A stretch of DNA of 18,294 nt from Euperipatoides rowelli (taxonomy: Eukaryota; Onychophora; Udeonychophora; Euonychophora; Peripatopsidae): assembly GCA_003024985.2 (NCBI GenBank), contig PXIH01S0001804.1; one strand, 5' to 3'. This document shows positions 8,768 through 18,231 of this stretch, in pieces. The position numbers and the translations under genes were made by a program. A model generated the notes under the pieces. It ran no database searches. It was not told the DNA's origin and saw nothing but the letters and a program-made list of their open reading frames with translations. Every line of letters begins with the position of its first letter. The first letter of the stretch is position 1.

Positions 8768-8934
8768 AATAAGGTTAAATTACTGCTTCTCCCTTCTTTT
8801 GAAAATGGAATAGTCCAGAATAAAAGATATACAAACCCCAGAAAGAATTTAATAAAGTTAAAATTGATGCTTCTTCCCTCTTTCAAAAATGGAACTGTCT
8901 AGAATAAAAGTAATACTACACCAGGAAGAATTTA
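8768..8934 (+). repeat. 83-84 bp tandem repeat, first block (2 units)
   Basis: Units start at 8768 and 8851 and end at the insertion point 8934. Shared text includes AATAARGTTAAA, CTTCTYCCYTCTTT, AAAAATGGAA and AGAATAAAAG. The array resumes at 9611 after an insertion. A translated frame repeats a LLPSF(E/K)NG motif, which I take as a by-product of the repeat. Confidence 0.8.
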
Positions 8935-9500
8935 AAGGTCAAATGTTAACAGATTTTTTTTATTTATTTTTTATTATTGATTTTCAAAGATAATTACTAT
9001 AAAAAAAATTCCACTCGAAATAAATAATTTAAAATGCATAAAAAAAAAGTTATTTAAAGATAAAATTAAGACTATTGCTATCCTCAGTCTGAGATTACAG
9101 ATTGAAGCTTTCATATGTTTGGGGGGTCTGAGATTAATTTGATGATGAAACATTCTCTACAGCTGTTTTCTTTGTATAATGATTTAACATGTAAATAGAG
9201 GTATGTTCAACTGGTAATACAGGTCATTTTGATTTAAAAAAAAAAAAAATTTGGACCATAATAGCACAAAGGATGAATTTGATTATGATTTTTTACAAGT
9301 ATTTAAACATTTAGACCATAATTATGATTTCCAGCTTTAAGATGACAAAGATAGCAAATATTCTATTGTTAAGTATAGCAAGCTGTATTTATTTCTAGCC
9401 TATGATGTCACAAAATATTTCCCCCGGTGTGTACAGTGGACTATGTTGTTTTAAGGGGGAGGAGCTAAAGACAAGTATTTTAAAAATTGGGATTATAAAT

Positions 9501-9535
<35 letters not shown>

Positions 9536-9610
9536 CTGGGATATTATTTTTAGTAAAAATGTTTTAAAATCAGTAATAATTAAAAAAAAAAATCTGATAC
9601 ATTTGACCTT
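8935..9610. mobile_element. TA-flanked MITE (676 bp) inside the tandem array
   Basis: The left end AAGGTCAAATGTTAACAGAT and the right end, read inverted, AAGGTCAAATGTATCAGATT match closely. Similarity continues through T-rich DNA for about 75 bases. Both sides carry TA (8933-8934 and 9611-9612). Removing the element and one TA rejoins ...GAATTTAATAAGG..., exactly the sequence found at other unit borders of the array. This is a clean empty-site argument for a TA-inserting (Tc1/mariner-like) element. No transposase is visible. It contains a 32-T run and a GGGGGAGGAG stretch near 9455. Confidence 0.85.
9504..9535 (+). repeat. T32 homopolymer
   Basis: Thirty-two consecutive T inside the TA-flanked MITE. 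It produces a poly-Phe run in the open frame at 9402-9668, which is therefore spurious. Confidence 0.9.
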
Positions 9611-9850
9611 TAATAAGGTAAAAATCGATGCTTCTCCCCTCTTTCAAAAATGGAATAGTCTAGAATAAAAGTACTACTACATCAGTTAGAATTTAATATG
9701 GTTAAAATTGAAACTCCTTAACCTCTTTCAAAACTGGAATAGTCTAGAATAAAGGTGATACCACGCCGGGAAGTATTTAATAAGGTAAAAGTAATGTTTT
9801 TCCCCCTCTTTTAAAAATGGAATAGTCTAGAATAAAAGTGGTAGAAACCA
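9611..9850 (+). repeat. 83-84 bp tandem repeat, second block (3 units)
   Basis: Units begin at about 9612, 9695 and 9779 and end near 9850. Each carries CTCTTTCAAAA or a close variant, TGGAATAGTCTAGAATAAA and a run of GT/AC-rich bases. This is the continuation of the block at 8768-8934. Confidence 0.8.
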
Positions 9851-10192
9851 ATTAGACAATTAACTCATAATTCACTAATCTGTCTCACAGATAAAAATTC
9901 TGGTGTTTGATTTTATTTATTTAAGGGGTGAGTTGTTTTTTTAATACCTGGTGTCAAAATTGGAACTAAGCAAGGACTACTCAGTTGGTAATTCCTCATA
10001 GTCAGCCTGTGAGACAATAAATTATGTTTATAATAATAATATTGAAGTAACTAGATGGCAATATGCTGTGTAAGGCAGGGTGAAGAATTGTGGTAACCCA
10101 AAAACAAACACACATTTTTTTAATGTTAATAAGGGAACAATAATGACTTTCACTGTAGAGAAACAAACAGATCATCAGAACAGCACAATGGT
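9851..10192. other. No gene seen
   Basis: AT-rich spacer between the tandem array and the hAT MITE. Open frames (for example 10002-10268 on the minus strand) run into the MITE and have no protein character. Confidence 0.5.
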
Positions 10193-10200
10193 AATACATC

Positions 10201-10514
10201 CAGTGCGGATTTATGTATAAGCTAAACAAGCTATAGCTTAGGGCCCCCACTTTCTTGGGGGCCCCCAAAAAAAATTGTCCGAGTGAGCAATTGTCATAAA
10301 TATACTGTATACTGCAGCATTATTTGTCCCAATGCCGCACGTCCGGGATGTCCCATACTCTTACCCAATTTTAAATGGAACGTTTAAAGTATATAATTTA
10401 TTTTACTATAAACACGGGGATTCCCCTGTGTTGCTCCGCTACACTCGAGCATGCGCTGACGGGGCCCCATATCTCAAATAGCTTAGGACCTTATCAAGTC
10501 TAAATCCAGCACTG
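10201..10514. mobile_element. hAT-type MITE with perfect 8 bp target duplication
   Basis: The ends are CAGTGC-GGATTTA (10201-10213) and TAAATCCAGCACTG (10501-10514), inverse of each other with one gap. The flanking octamer AATACATC is repeated exactly at 10193-10200 and 10515-10522. CAGNG ends with an 8 bp duplication are the hAT signature. Subterminal AGCTTAGGGCCCCC and GGGGCCCC...AGCTTAGGAC are also mirrored. At 314 bp it is non-coding and non-autonomous. The perfect duplication suggests it is younger than most repeats in this window. Confidence 0.92.
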
Positions 10515-10522
10515 AATACATC

Positions 10523-10894
10523 TGAAGTAAAATAAACACATTCTATCGTAGACTAGTAGAGATGATCTGTAAACATGTTAGTTGTTTTTTTTTTCTGGGT
10601 TATTATGAACTTGTATAAAATATTTCCAACTATAATACTTAAAATAACAAAAATTAAGTATTTTCTTTTACTGGTGTACCTGTAACTTATAAAAGTTTAA
10701 TATAAGTCAAGGAGTGGTGGTCGTAAGTTAACGAGCATGACTACCCTTAGCATATACTCTGGAGAGGTGGTTTGCCCTTAAGGGGTGCAATACTACTGTG
10801 GTTTACACATGGCCAGTGGCTATGGAGGATTTTTTATACATACAGAATGACTCATTAAAGTGGTCTCTGTGAGAAATCCACTTAGTTATTGCAG
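10523..10894. other. No gene seen; possible last intron
   Basis: Contains a less AT-rich patch (about 10710-10835). If the exon candidate at 10895 is real, this is part of an intron or untranslated region. I looked for snRNA, tRNA and SINE promoter boxes in the patch and found none I could support. Confidence 0.4.
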
Positions 10895-10966
10895 AGAGAA
10901 ATGGCTGCAGATGGGAAATGGCATCCTTCAGACGAACTACAAATACGAGTTATAATTACGAATTAA
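10895..10966 (+). CDS. Candidate terminal exon or short ORF
   Basis: TTATTGCAG at 10886-10894 could be an acceptor, though its pyrimidine tract is poor. The following frame reads RE then MAADGKWHPSDELQ and ends at TAA 10964-10966. The internal ATG at 10901 has a favourable context (A at -3, G at +4). An AATAAA occurs 69 bases after the stop, followed by a T-rich tract. The composition is balanced and unlike the surrounding AT-rich junk. It could be the end of a gene, a 21-codon small ORF, or chance. No family is recognised. Confidence 0.25.
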   Translation, partial: REMAADGKWHPSDELQIRVIITN

Positions 10967-11035
10967 AATTATATAAGAAAAAAGAGATTGAGTTTGGAGT
11001 TAATATGAAGAATGTAAGGATATTATGTATTTGTA

Positions 11036-11041
11036 AATAAA
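11036..11041 (+). promoter_or_regulatory. Possible polyadenylation signal AATAAA
   Basis: AATAAA followed within about 25 bases by CTTTGCTGATTTTTTTTTT, a plausible downstream T-rich element. It is meaningful only if the exon candidate at 10895-10966 is real. Confidence 0.25.
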
Positions 11042-11059
11042 CTCAGAAGTCCTCTTTGC

Positions 11060-11980
11060 TGATTTTTTTTTTTAATTGTAGTTAGTGGTATTTATTTATT
11101 TTTTACCTCATTTTAGATTTAATTAAAATTCCATAGTTCCATCAATAAATAAGTAAAAAATAAAACTGAATTTATTCATTGTTCTCCATTCCAGCATTGC
11201 AATAATTATAGTTTAACCCTACATCAGTTTCATCCAAAATCAGTACACCAGGGCCCAGGGGCCACACAGTGCACAATATGCAACATTAATAAAAAATACT
11301 AAATTTATTATTTTAATAAATGTAATTTTCTTTTGAATATTGCATTATTGTGTAACTGACTGAACGAAAATAAATATGTTTTAAAAATTAAAGCAACAAG
11401 ATAAACAATCAAAGAAAAAATATAGAAACGCAAATTATTACTTTTACATGATATGGTAAATTGAAAGAAAATGTATTTATTTTCACCCTCTCTATACATA
11501 CAATTTATAACTAGATTTGTTATCAGAATTTAATTCCAGTCACCAGATTCAAATAATATAAACAACAACTAAATATGAATCTACTGTAAATTAAAAAAAT
11601 TACTAGCACAACAGGTCACTTGGTATACGCGCTGTGCACTAAACATTTCAGATGCCAAATTTTAGACTAAATTACACATGATAAGATTGAACAATCACTC
11701 ACTTTTTTTAAAAAAAAAAAAATTTTCAATGAAGGAATACATGTGTTGGGGAAGGAAACATAAACAAACAAATAGATGTATTTTAATTAAGAAATAGGTG
11801 TGTGGTGATCATAGTGTGCCAGTGAAGTGTTAACTGTGTAAACACTAAATATGCTTAAGAGATGAACCAATAAATATGCTCCATATCCTTTTCATAAAAT
11901 AAATAAGTATGTTAGGTAATCATATAAATAAATAGAAGTAATTTTTATATAGTATGCATTTGTGATTGATCAATCATAAA
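11060..11980. other. No gene seen
   Basis: About 0.9 kb of AT-rich sequence with no coding or repeat structure I could support. The open frame at 11308-11499 on the minus strand has the composition expected of AT-rich noise. Confidence 0.5.
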
Positions 11981-13173
11981 ATCTAGCTAATAATGCTTCA
12001 GCAACTGTAACCTATCTACCCAATGATGCTTCAGCAACAGTTGTAAGCTATCTAGCCAATGATGCTTCAGCAACAGTTGTAAGCTATCTAGCCAATGATG
12101 CTTCAGGAACTGTAACATATATAGCCACTGATGTTTCAGAAACCATAACCTATCTAGCCAAAGAAGTTTCAAAAACTTTAACCTATTTAGCCGATGATAC
12201 TTCAGAAACTGTAACCTATCTAGCCAATGATGCTTCAACAACTGTAATAGATCTAGCCAATGATACTTCAGAAACTGTAACATATCTAACCAATAATGCT
12301 TCAGCAACTGTAACTTATTTTAGTAATGATGTTTCAACAACTGTAACCTATTAGCCAATGATGCTTCAGCAACTGTAACTTATCTAGCCAATGATGCTTT
12401 AGTAACTGTAACCTATCTAGCCAATGATGTTTTAACAACTGTAAGCTTTATACAAATATGCTTCAGAAACTGTAACCTATCTATCTATTCAATGATGCTT
12501 CAGCAACTGTAATATATCTAGCCAATGATGTTTCAATAACTGTAAGCTATCTAGCCAATGATGCTTCAGCAAATGTAACTTATCTATCCAATGATGCTTC
12601 AGCAACTCTAACCTATAAAGTCAATGATATTTCAGCAACTGTAACCTATCTAGCCAATGATGTTTCAACAACTGTAAGATTTCTAGCCAATGATGCTTCA
12701 GGAACTGTAACCTATCTAGCCAAACATTCTTCAGCAACTGAAACATAGCTAGCCAATGATGTTTCAGCAACTGAACCTATCTATCCAATGATGCTTCAGC
12801 AACTGTAATCTATCTAATCAAAGATGTTTCAGCAACTCTTACATATCTAGCCAATGATGTTTCAGCAAACCTAACCTTTTTTAGCAAATGATGCTACAGC
12901 AACTCTAACCTGTCTAACCAATGATGTTTCAACAACTGTAACCTATCTAGTCAATGATGTTTCAGCAATGCTAACCTATCTAGCCAATGATTCTTCAGCA
13001 ACTATAACCTATCTAGCCTATGATGCTTCAGCAATAATATTGTAAACTAACTAGCCAATGATGTTTCAACAACTGTAAGATATCTAGCCAATGATGCTTC
13101 AGCAACTATATTCTAACTAGCCAATGATGCTTCAACAACTGAAAACATTTTAGCTAATGTTTCAGCAACTATA
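11981..13173 (+). repeat. 33 bp minisatellite, about 36 units
   Basis: The unit is close to CCAATGATGCTTCAGCAACTGTAACCTATCTAG. Copies differ by substitutions (GCT/GTT/ACT, CAGCA/CAACA/CAGAA) and a few indels, including a 3-base GTT gain in the second and third units. Because 33 is a multiple of three, reading frames repeat as well. The plus strand from 11980 to 12351 is open for 124 codons as repeats of NDASATVTYLA but has no Met. The minus strand 11987-12307 is open as repeats of LKHHWLDRLQ. Frames break in the right two-thirds of the array. I treat it as non-coding satellite DNA. Confidence 0.95.
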
Positions 13174-14299
13174 GGCAAGCAGTTTTAGATTTTCAATTAT
13201 TTCTAATTTTGTTGTTGTTTGTCCAGAAGCAAATAATGTATGTATGTATAAAAAAATAAATTAACAAGCTCTGCAACTCTGGTACCAACTTTGGCTGAAA
13301 GTCTGAAAAATTGGAAAATTTTATGTTGGCAGTTGGGAAAATAACCCCAATTGAAATAGAAGTAAAATTGTTCAATAGTAAAGTTTTGAGTTGAGAATTT
13401 GAAGAGTCAGAGTTGGGAAATTTCTCATTTCTCCTACCCCCAATAAAATTCTCTAGCTTCGGGCCTGAACTCTACAATTAAATGTACTTATTCATACTTT
13501 AAGCACACTACATTTGTGATAATCTACATTTAAGGGAAATATTTGAGAAGTTATGTTTTAGATATTTAACTTGCATTTACCTGACCAATGGCCATGTGTA
13601 TAAGCTTACCTATAAATGTCTACTTTGACAATCATTAACTGTTTTTCATAGTTATAAATCTTAACCATAACATATACTTTAAATAACCTGCTTCTTTACT
13701 GAATATATGCTGTATATTTAATTTTTTTTTTTTTGCAATGAGAAAATGTAAACAATTTTTTTTATATACTTTGTATACAGATTAGTTTCTTTGTTTGTAA
13801 TCTTTAAAGATTTTCCCATCAGTATCCTGCAACTTTTCTATCTTGCCAGGTTCAAATTATTATCTTTCAGATAAGCTTGATTACAAATGTATGGTAGTAG
13901 ATAACAAAAGGATTGATTTTCAAAAGTTATCACAGATAAGAAACGTTCTGAGAGCAATATCAGTGTCTAATCTAACTGGTCTAACATTTATTATGAAAAG
14001 TTTACTTATTGATTTCCTTTTTATAATAGTTTGTTTAAAGACAGGATGATCAATAATAAACAGTTACACTTGTGGCTGATTGGATTTAATTTTGTTATTG
14101 ATTTTCAGTTAATTTGTGGGTCTCTGAATAATACAAATAAATATGTAGCTGAAAGCCCGGATTTAATTAATCATAAGATCTATAAAAGATTTGATCATAC
14201 TGGTTAAATTATTTATTAAATTGATTTCAAAGATTTATTTAAAAGTTTTTTTTACATTATAGTTTATTTTATATTGGTAGCTAAAAAAAAAAAGAATAT
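13174..14299. other. No gene seen
   Basis: AT-rich DNA. The open frame at 13843-14049 on the plus strand (68 codons) has an acceptable amino acid mix but no start context, partner motif or family resemblance, so it is not called. Confidence 0.45.
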
Positions 14300-14611
14300 G
14301 CAGATCATGCAATGAAAGTGGGGTTCATTTCCATCATGGGTTATTATAAGATAAAGCAAGCTTTGTTTCCTGGAGAAAAGCTATCAAAACATTATTCCTA
14401 ATTAGGAAGGATTTTAAGGTTCTCATTTTGTTGATTTATTGATGCTTTGAATGTTTAGAGTTAAAATATGCAAGTCACCTTGTATTGGGGAGTCATGGTT
14501 GAGTTGGATTACTATCTTCTCATCACCCTTCATCCATGGTAAAAATATTGTCCTCAGTAAAAAGGGAGTTTTTATATTCAGAGCTAGAAGATTGATTATT
14601 ATTAGCAGCAT
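14300..14611 (-). pseudogene. LINE endonuclease N-terminus, truncated
   Basis: The minus strand reads LHILTLNIQSINKS (about 14432-14473), the first strand of the apurinic-endonuclease-like domain of non-LTR retrotransposons, whose Asn binds metal. After a stop and frame change come LIRNNVLIAFLQETKL, with the diagnostic LQETKL at 14358-14375; its Glu is a catalytic metal ligand in this fold. The spacing between the two motifs is right. Coding then dissolves, so the rest of the endonuclease and the reverse transcriptase are missing. It overlaps the 3' end of the upstream ORF1, as in many LINEs. It is dead through truncation and stops. Confidence 0.7.
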
Positions 14612-15390
14612 ATTTATTTTTAAAGTCCATTTTACTAGTGTCAGTTGGATGGACTTCTGGATGATTCATGAGGGAATAAGTTTTGGTAGATCCCTGGAAT
14701 GGTTCTTTACATGGCTTTTTCAATTTTAAAGCTTCCATTTTGTTCTTCTTTGCTTGCTTCATTTTCCCTGTTTTAGTATTTATATTTTCTACACAAGCTA
14801 TTGGCAAACTTTAATAAATTTGAGTAATGTAAATTTTGCAATAGCAAGGACCAGTCTTTTGTCCTTGCAGATAGCTGCATAAGGCTGTTTACAAATGTTT
14901 CTTTTGTCTTTACATTGTGGACAGAATTTCATTTGATATTCTGAGATAAGGTGCTTGCTGCTTTCGCATATAAAGCATATCCTTTGTCATGAAGGTAAAT
15001 ATGTATGTGTTTTATTTTGACAAAATAGGTTGGCCTGTATTAATTAGAGTGTAGTCCTTTTTAAGTTTAAAATGTATAATAGTTTGTCCTGTAGCACGGG
15101 GCTTTCCATTGGGCTTTGGAAGATTTCCAGGTGAGAAAAGTTCTATGGTGCCCTACTGTTCCAAGAGAGGGGGAGGGGAGTATTCTTTTAAAGTTGCAAC
15201 AGGGATTTTCTCAATTATAATTTTTGTAATCAAATGTTCATTTGCTTGAGGAAGAAAATTGAGATTAATATTATTGGTTTTGTGGGAAACAGTTTGTAAG
15301 TAGCAGTTTCCATTGGGGTGGGGGTAAACTGGATATAATAAAATGATGGATTGTGCAATTGGTTACTATAGAGCATCAATGTTATTAATT
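14523..15390 (-). pseudogene. LINE ORF1 (gag-like) with zinc knuckle, decayed
   Basis: Upstream of the endonuclease remnant on the same strand. Readable pieces run from ILLYPVYPHPNGNCY (near 15325) through ITKIIIEKIPVATLKEY (near 15210) and RATGQTIIHFKLKKDY (near 15070). Then comes a cysteine cluster at 14891-14977 reading CFICESSKH and KFCPQCKDKRNIC. C-x2-C-x4-H followed by C-x2-C fits the tandem zinc knuckles of LINE ORF1 proteins that bind RNA, with one expected Cys replaced by Tyr. A final 94-codon open stretch (14523-14807) is Lys/Asn/Ser-rich. Several stops and shifts show it is inactive. The start is not found. Confidence 0.6.
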
Positions 15391-16461
15391 AATTGGAGAT
15401 GTATAGACCTATGTTTTAAAATTTCTTATGTCCACTGTAATGAATTTCAGATTATTAAATGCAGAGAAGATAACAATATTTGGTCCCATGAGAAAATGAA
15501 ATTGATGTATCCAGTAAAATAAAGCTTTTTAAAATTTGATTTCATTTTGAGCTTGTTCATTAGAAATAACGTTTGAGTGGTTTACAGAGGACCTATGAGT
15601 TAGCATAGGTTCTGAGTGACCCCACATACTTTACTAGGAAAATTTACTTAAAACTGTTTTATAAAATACCCAAAAAGGATACACTTACCTAAAAAGATAT
15701 TAAGATTGGAAGGCCCAGTTTATGGGGGTGGGTCACAATCAGGATAAACAATAAACAAATCCCAAAAGAGATTCTTAGATCTGAGCTTTAGGTCATTTAG
15801 AAATGTAAAATAAATTTAACTAAATGTAATTCCCTCTAGTCTAGACCTATTGTATATTACTGTAAACATTGTAAGAATTATTTTTTTAAAAAAAGGGAGA
15901 TTTGACTTTAAAAAAAGTAGCAGTAAATAAAAATTTTAATTATTATTATTCCATCAATTTTTTAAAAAAATATTTTGAAATTTTAAAACTAAAATTAAAA
16001 ATCTACTATTTGAATCATTTTAGGATATCCCCCTCGCTATAATTTATAGTTATTATAAGACAGTAGTCGGATATAATAGGTTACTCGGTTTATTTACAAA
16101 ACCATTATTTATAATTATAAATTTGGCAGAGTTTATATAATACATGTACATACTCTGATACCTCCACATAAATAATTTACAACACCTATGAAATACCTGT
16201 ACAGGTATATGCAAAATAACTTTTTTATTTTTTATAGATATTGTAGATGTAATAATATTTTATTTTTAACTGATTAAAAACTTCCATTATCTCATACTTT
16301 TTAGATGAAATATTTTATTATTTGCATTAATTTTTAATATGAAATCAAATCATGTTTTAAACAAGCTACATTCATATCTTATAACCTAAGTCTCTTCCTA
16401 TTTACTATAGATTAATGTTAGCTGATAATCTGAGATTAAAACATACTGTTATAAAATAATC

Positions 16462-16485
16462 CATTTTGACAAAGGTGTCAAAATG
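16462..16485. repeat. Hairpin, 10 bp perfect stem
   Basis: CATTTTGACA - AAGG - TGTCAAAATG, a tight stem with a four-base loop. Its role is unknown. It has no poly(T) tail typical of a terminator and is in eukaryotic-looking DNA. Confidence 0.5.
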
Positions 16486-16503
16486 TACTGACTAATAACA
16501 TAA

Positions 16504-16541
16504 AATTTCAACTTGTAAATTTATCTACAAGTGAAAATAAT
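16504..16541. repeat. Imperfect hairpin
   Basis: TTTCAACTTGTA pairs with TACAAGTGAAA across an eight-base AT loop, with one bulge. It lies 20 bases after the previous hairpin. Chance is likely in such AT-rich DNA. Confidence 0.35.
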
Positions 16542-17222
16542 TTTAAAAGCTTCCACTCTTGATTCCTATCACTCATTCTTATATATTTAGAAAGTCTACT
16601 CATAAAAATAGTAATGTTTACAGTTTTATTTGTTTTAAAATAGAGTGGTTGTCTATTTAAAGAAGTAACTGAAATTAAAAATACATATTCCGCTGCATCA
16701 TCTCATTTTCTACACGAATGTGGGCACTACAGAGTCTGAAGAAGTATTAGTAGACTTTATTTGAACTCAATTATGACATTTAACATATTAATAACTGCAA
16801 AGCTTTACAAAGCATTAAGTGGCAGATGCAAGTAATACCACTTCCGGTATCAATGTAATAAATTTCATTGAAAACATTTTCAAATAATATTTTTAGCAAC
16901 TATAATTTAAAATAGACAATTTTAATTTAAACATTCTAATTTGTTACCGTATGTTGTTGTTTTTTCAAATGATAGCAGGCTATGCTGTGCATAGTTAATT
17001 TATTATTCAACCAGTGCTTACTATTAATGAAAATAAGTCATTAGATTTACATAAATTATCATAAAAGTAAGATAGTACTAGTACAGTATCCTTGGCAGAA
17101 AATTTTTCAGAAATGAAAGGATTGTTTAAGGATTAAACATGTTCTAATTCATAATTAATTGTTATGGTATTTGATGAATATTTATATTTGTACTAGCCAA
17201 AAAGCTCATTGTGCTTTGAAAT

Positions 17223-17510
17223 ACAATTGGTCCTAGTTATCCTTATCCTCCCCTCCACTCTCCTACCCCATAACCCCCTCTTTTCCTAACCCCTTCTCCC
17301 CCTACATTCTATGCCCATTTATTCAATCAAAAATTGAAAAATTGCCCTTTGCTGAAAGCCCTTTTTAAATTGAAATACAACCGGCCCTAATAAAAAACCC
17401 TCCCCTCGTACCTCCTACCCCCACCCCTTAATACCCCCTCCTAACCCAACCCCCCATACCCATGCTCATTTATTCTTTTAAAAACGAAAAAATGTTATTT
17501 TCCTATACAA
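17223..17510 (+). repeat. Left arm, tandemly duplicated, C-rich
   Basis: Two diverged copies start TGAAATACAAYYGGYCCTA and run through C-rich tracts to CATTTATTC and an A-rich end. Only the second copy matches the right arm well at its inner end. Confidence 0.65.
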
Positions 17511-17557
17511 ATACTATTATAATTCACTAGTGATTCCCTCGCCTTTATAAAAATGTT

Positions 17558-17808
17558 GGTCAAATTCCGTTATCTGCCCACCAACATAATTAGCGTTATG
17601 AATCGCACGACAACAAAAACAATAGTGTGTAAAATTAGTATTTTTTCTCGCCGATTTTAGTATATTTTCTTTACAGTCCTAACCTTATCGTAATCCTGAA
17701 CAGTAGGATAATCTAGAGGTGAAATAATCTTTTGCTGAGCACCAATCTAGATAATTTTAACTTCCGTCCGTCAATCATATTGGTGGTCATTCATACTGGA
17801 TTCTGACC
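17558..17808 (+). mobile_element. MITE, copy 2 (251 bp)
   Basis: Begins GGTCAAATTCCGTTATCTGC and parallels copy 1 (8022-8273) for its whole length, including CGCCGATTTTAGTATATTT and GGATAATCTAGA. The right terminal repeat is eroded (ATTGGTGGTCATTCATAC in place of ATTGGTGGGTAGATAACG). The flanking octamers AAAATGTT and AGAATGTG agree at 6 of 8, the best hint for an 8 bp target duplication. It is nested inside the element at 17223-18231, so it is the younger of the two. Confidence 0.85.
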
Positions 17809-18019
17809 AGAATGTGCATGTGCGACTTTATTGTTGTAAATCGATAAAAAAATTAATCTTAATGCATGATGTCTATGCGAGTGAAAGTCAGTTTATTCTT
17901 ATAATTTTTTCATATTAAACAATAGTATATGATGCTGTATGCTGTAATAATGATAATATTAAGCAAATATTTTTTTGTTTTGAATATATCAACGGATTAA
18001 CAGATTTATATTTAAATGT

Positions 18020-18231
18020 GTATTGGAAAATGGCGTTTTTTCGTTTGTAAAATAATTATTGGGCAGGGGAGGTATGGGGGGGTTAGGAGTTGGTAAAGGA
18101 ATAAATGGGCAGGGGAGGTATGGGGGTATGGGTTAGGAGTTGGTAAAAGAATAAATGGGCAGAGGAGGTAGGCGAGTGGGTATTAAGGGGGGTAGGAGGT
18201 CCGAGGGAGGGGGATGACTAGGGCCAGTTGT
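18020..18231 (-). repeat. Right arm, G-rich, three short units
   Basis: Repeats of GGGCAGGGGAGGTATGGGGG followed by TTAGGAGTTGGTAAA and GAATAAAT at 18061, 18107 and 18157, then a diverged outer part ending in CTAGGGCCAGTTGT. The G-runs could form quadruplex-like structure, but mostly only two runs of three or more G occur per unit. Confidence 0.65.

Larger units (their letters stand above)
15391..17222. other. No gene seen; two small hairpins
   Basis: About 1.8 kb of AT-rich DNA. The only structures noted are two neighbouring hairpins listed separately. No coding signal on either strand. Confidence 0.45.
17223..18231. mobile_element. Long inverted-repeat element with G/C-rich arms
   Basis: The left arm (17223 to about 17510) is C-rich and the right arm (about 18020-18231) is its G-rich inverse. 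Matches: ACAATTGGTCCTAG against inverted ACAACTGGCCCTAG at the outer ends, C-rich text with CCCATTTATTC in the middle, and AAACGAAAAAA...ATTTTCC against its inverse TTCGTTTG at the inner edge. The left arm is duplicated in tandem (17223 and 17377, 154 bases apart). The right arm contains three units of about 46-50 bases (18061, 18107, 18157). A MITE is nested at 17558-17808. No coding sequence. The terminal duplication was not found. Confidence 0.7.

Noticed and set aside
8654-8902. 82-codon open frame with a repeated LLPSF motif
   Set aside because: The repeated motif is just the 83-84 bp DNA unit translated twice. No start context or conserved domain.
9402-9668. 88-codon open frame
   Set aside because: It crosses the T32 run (poly-Phe), the MITE right end and the start of the tandem array. 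It is a composite of unrelated repeats.
10755-10763. ATACTCTGG resembling the start of U5 snRNA
   Set aside because: The match stops after nine bases. There is no pyrimidine-rich loop and no Sm site in the right place.
11987-12307. Minus-strand 106-codon protein gene
   Set aside because: The open frame follows from the period being a multiple of three. It breaks in the rest of the array, and the plus strand is open in the same place.
11981-13173. CRISPR array
   Set aside because: The units are contiguous 33 bp repeats with no unique spacers, and the rest of the window is eukaryotic in character.
13843-14049. 68-codon plus-strand open frame
   Set aside because: No motif, partner exon, splice context or family resemblance. 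Frames of this length are expected in 18 kb.
18061-18180. Telomere-like or strong G-quadruplex array
   Set aside because: No regular short telomeric unit. The repeats are 46-50 bases long, and few stretches have four close runs of three or more G.
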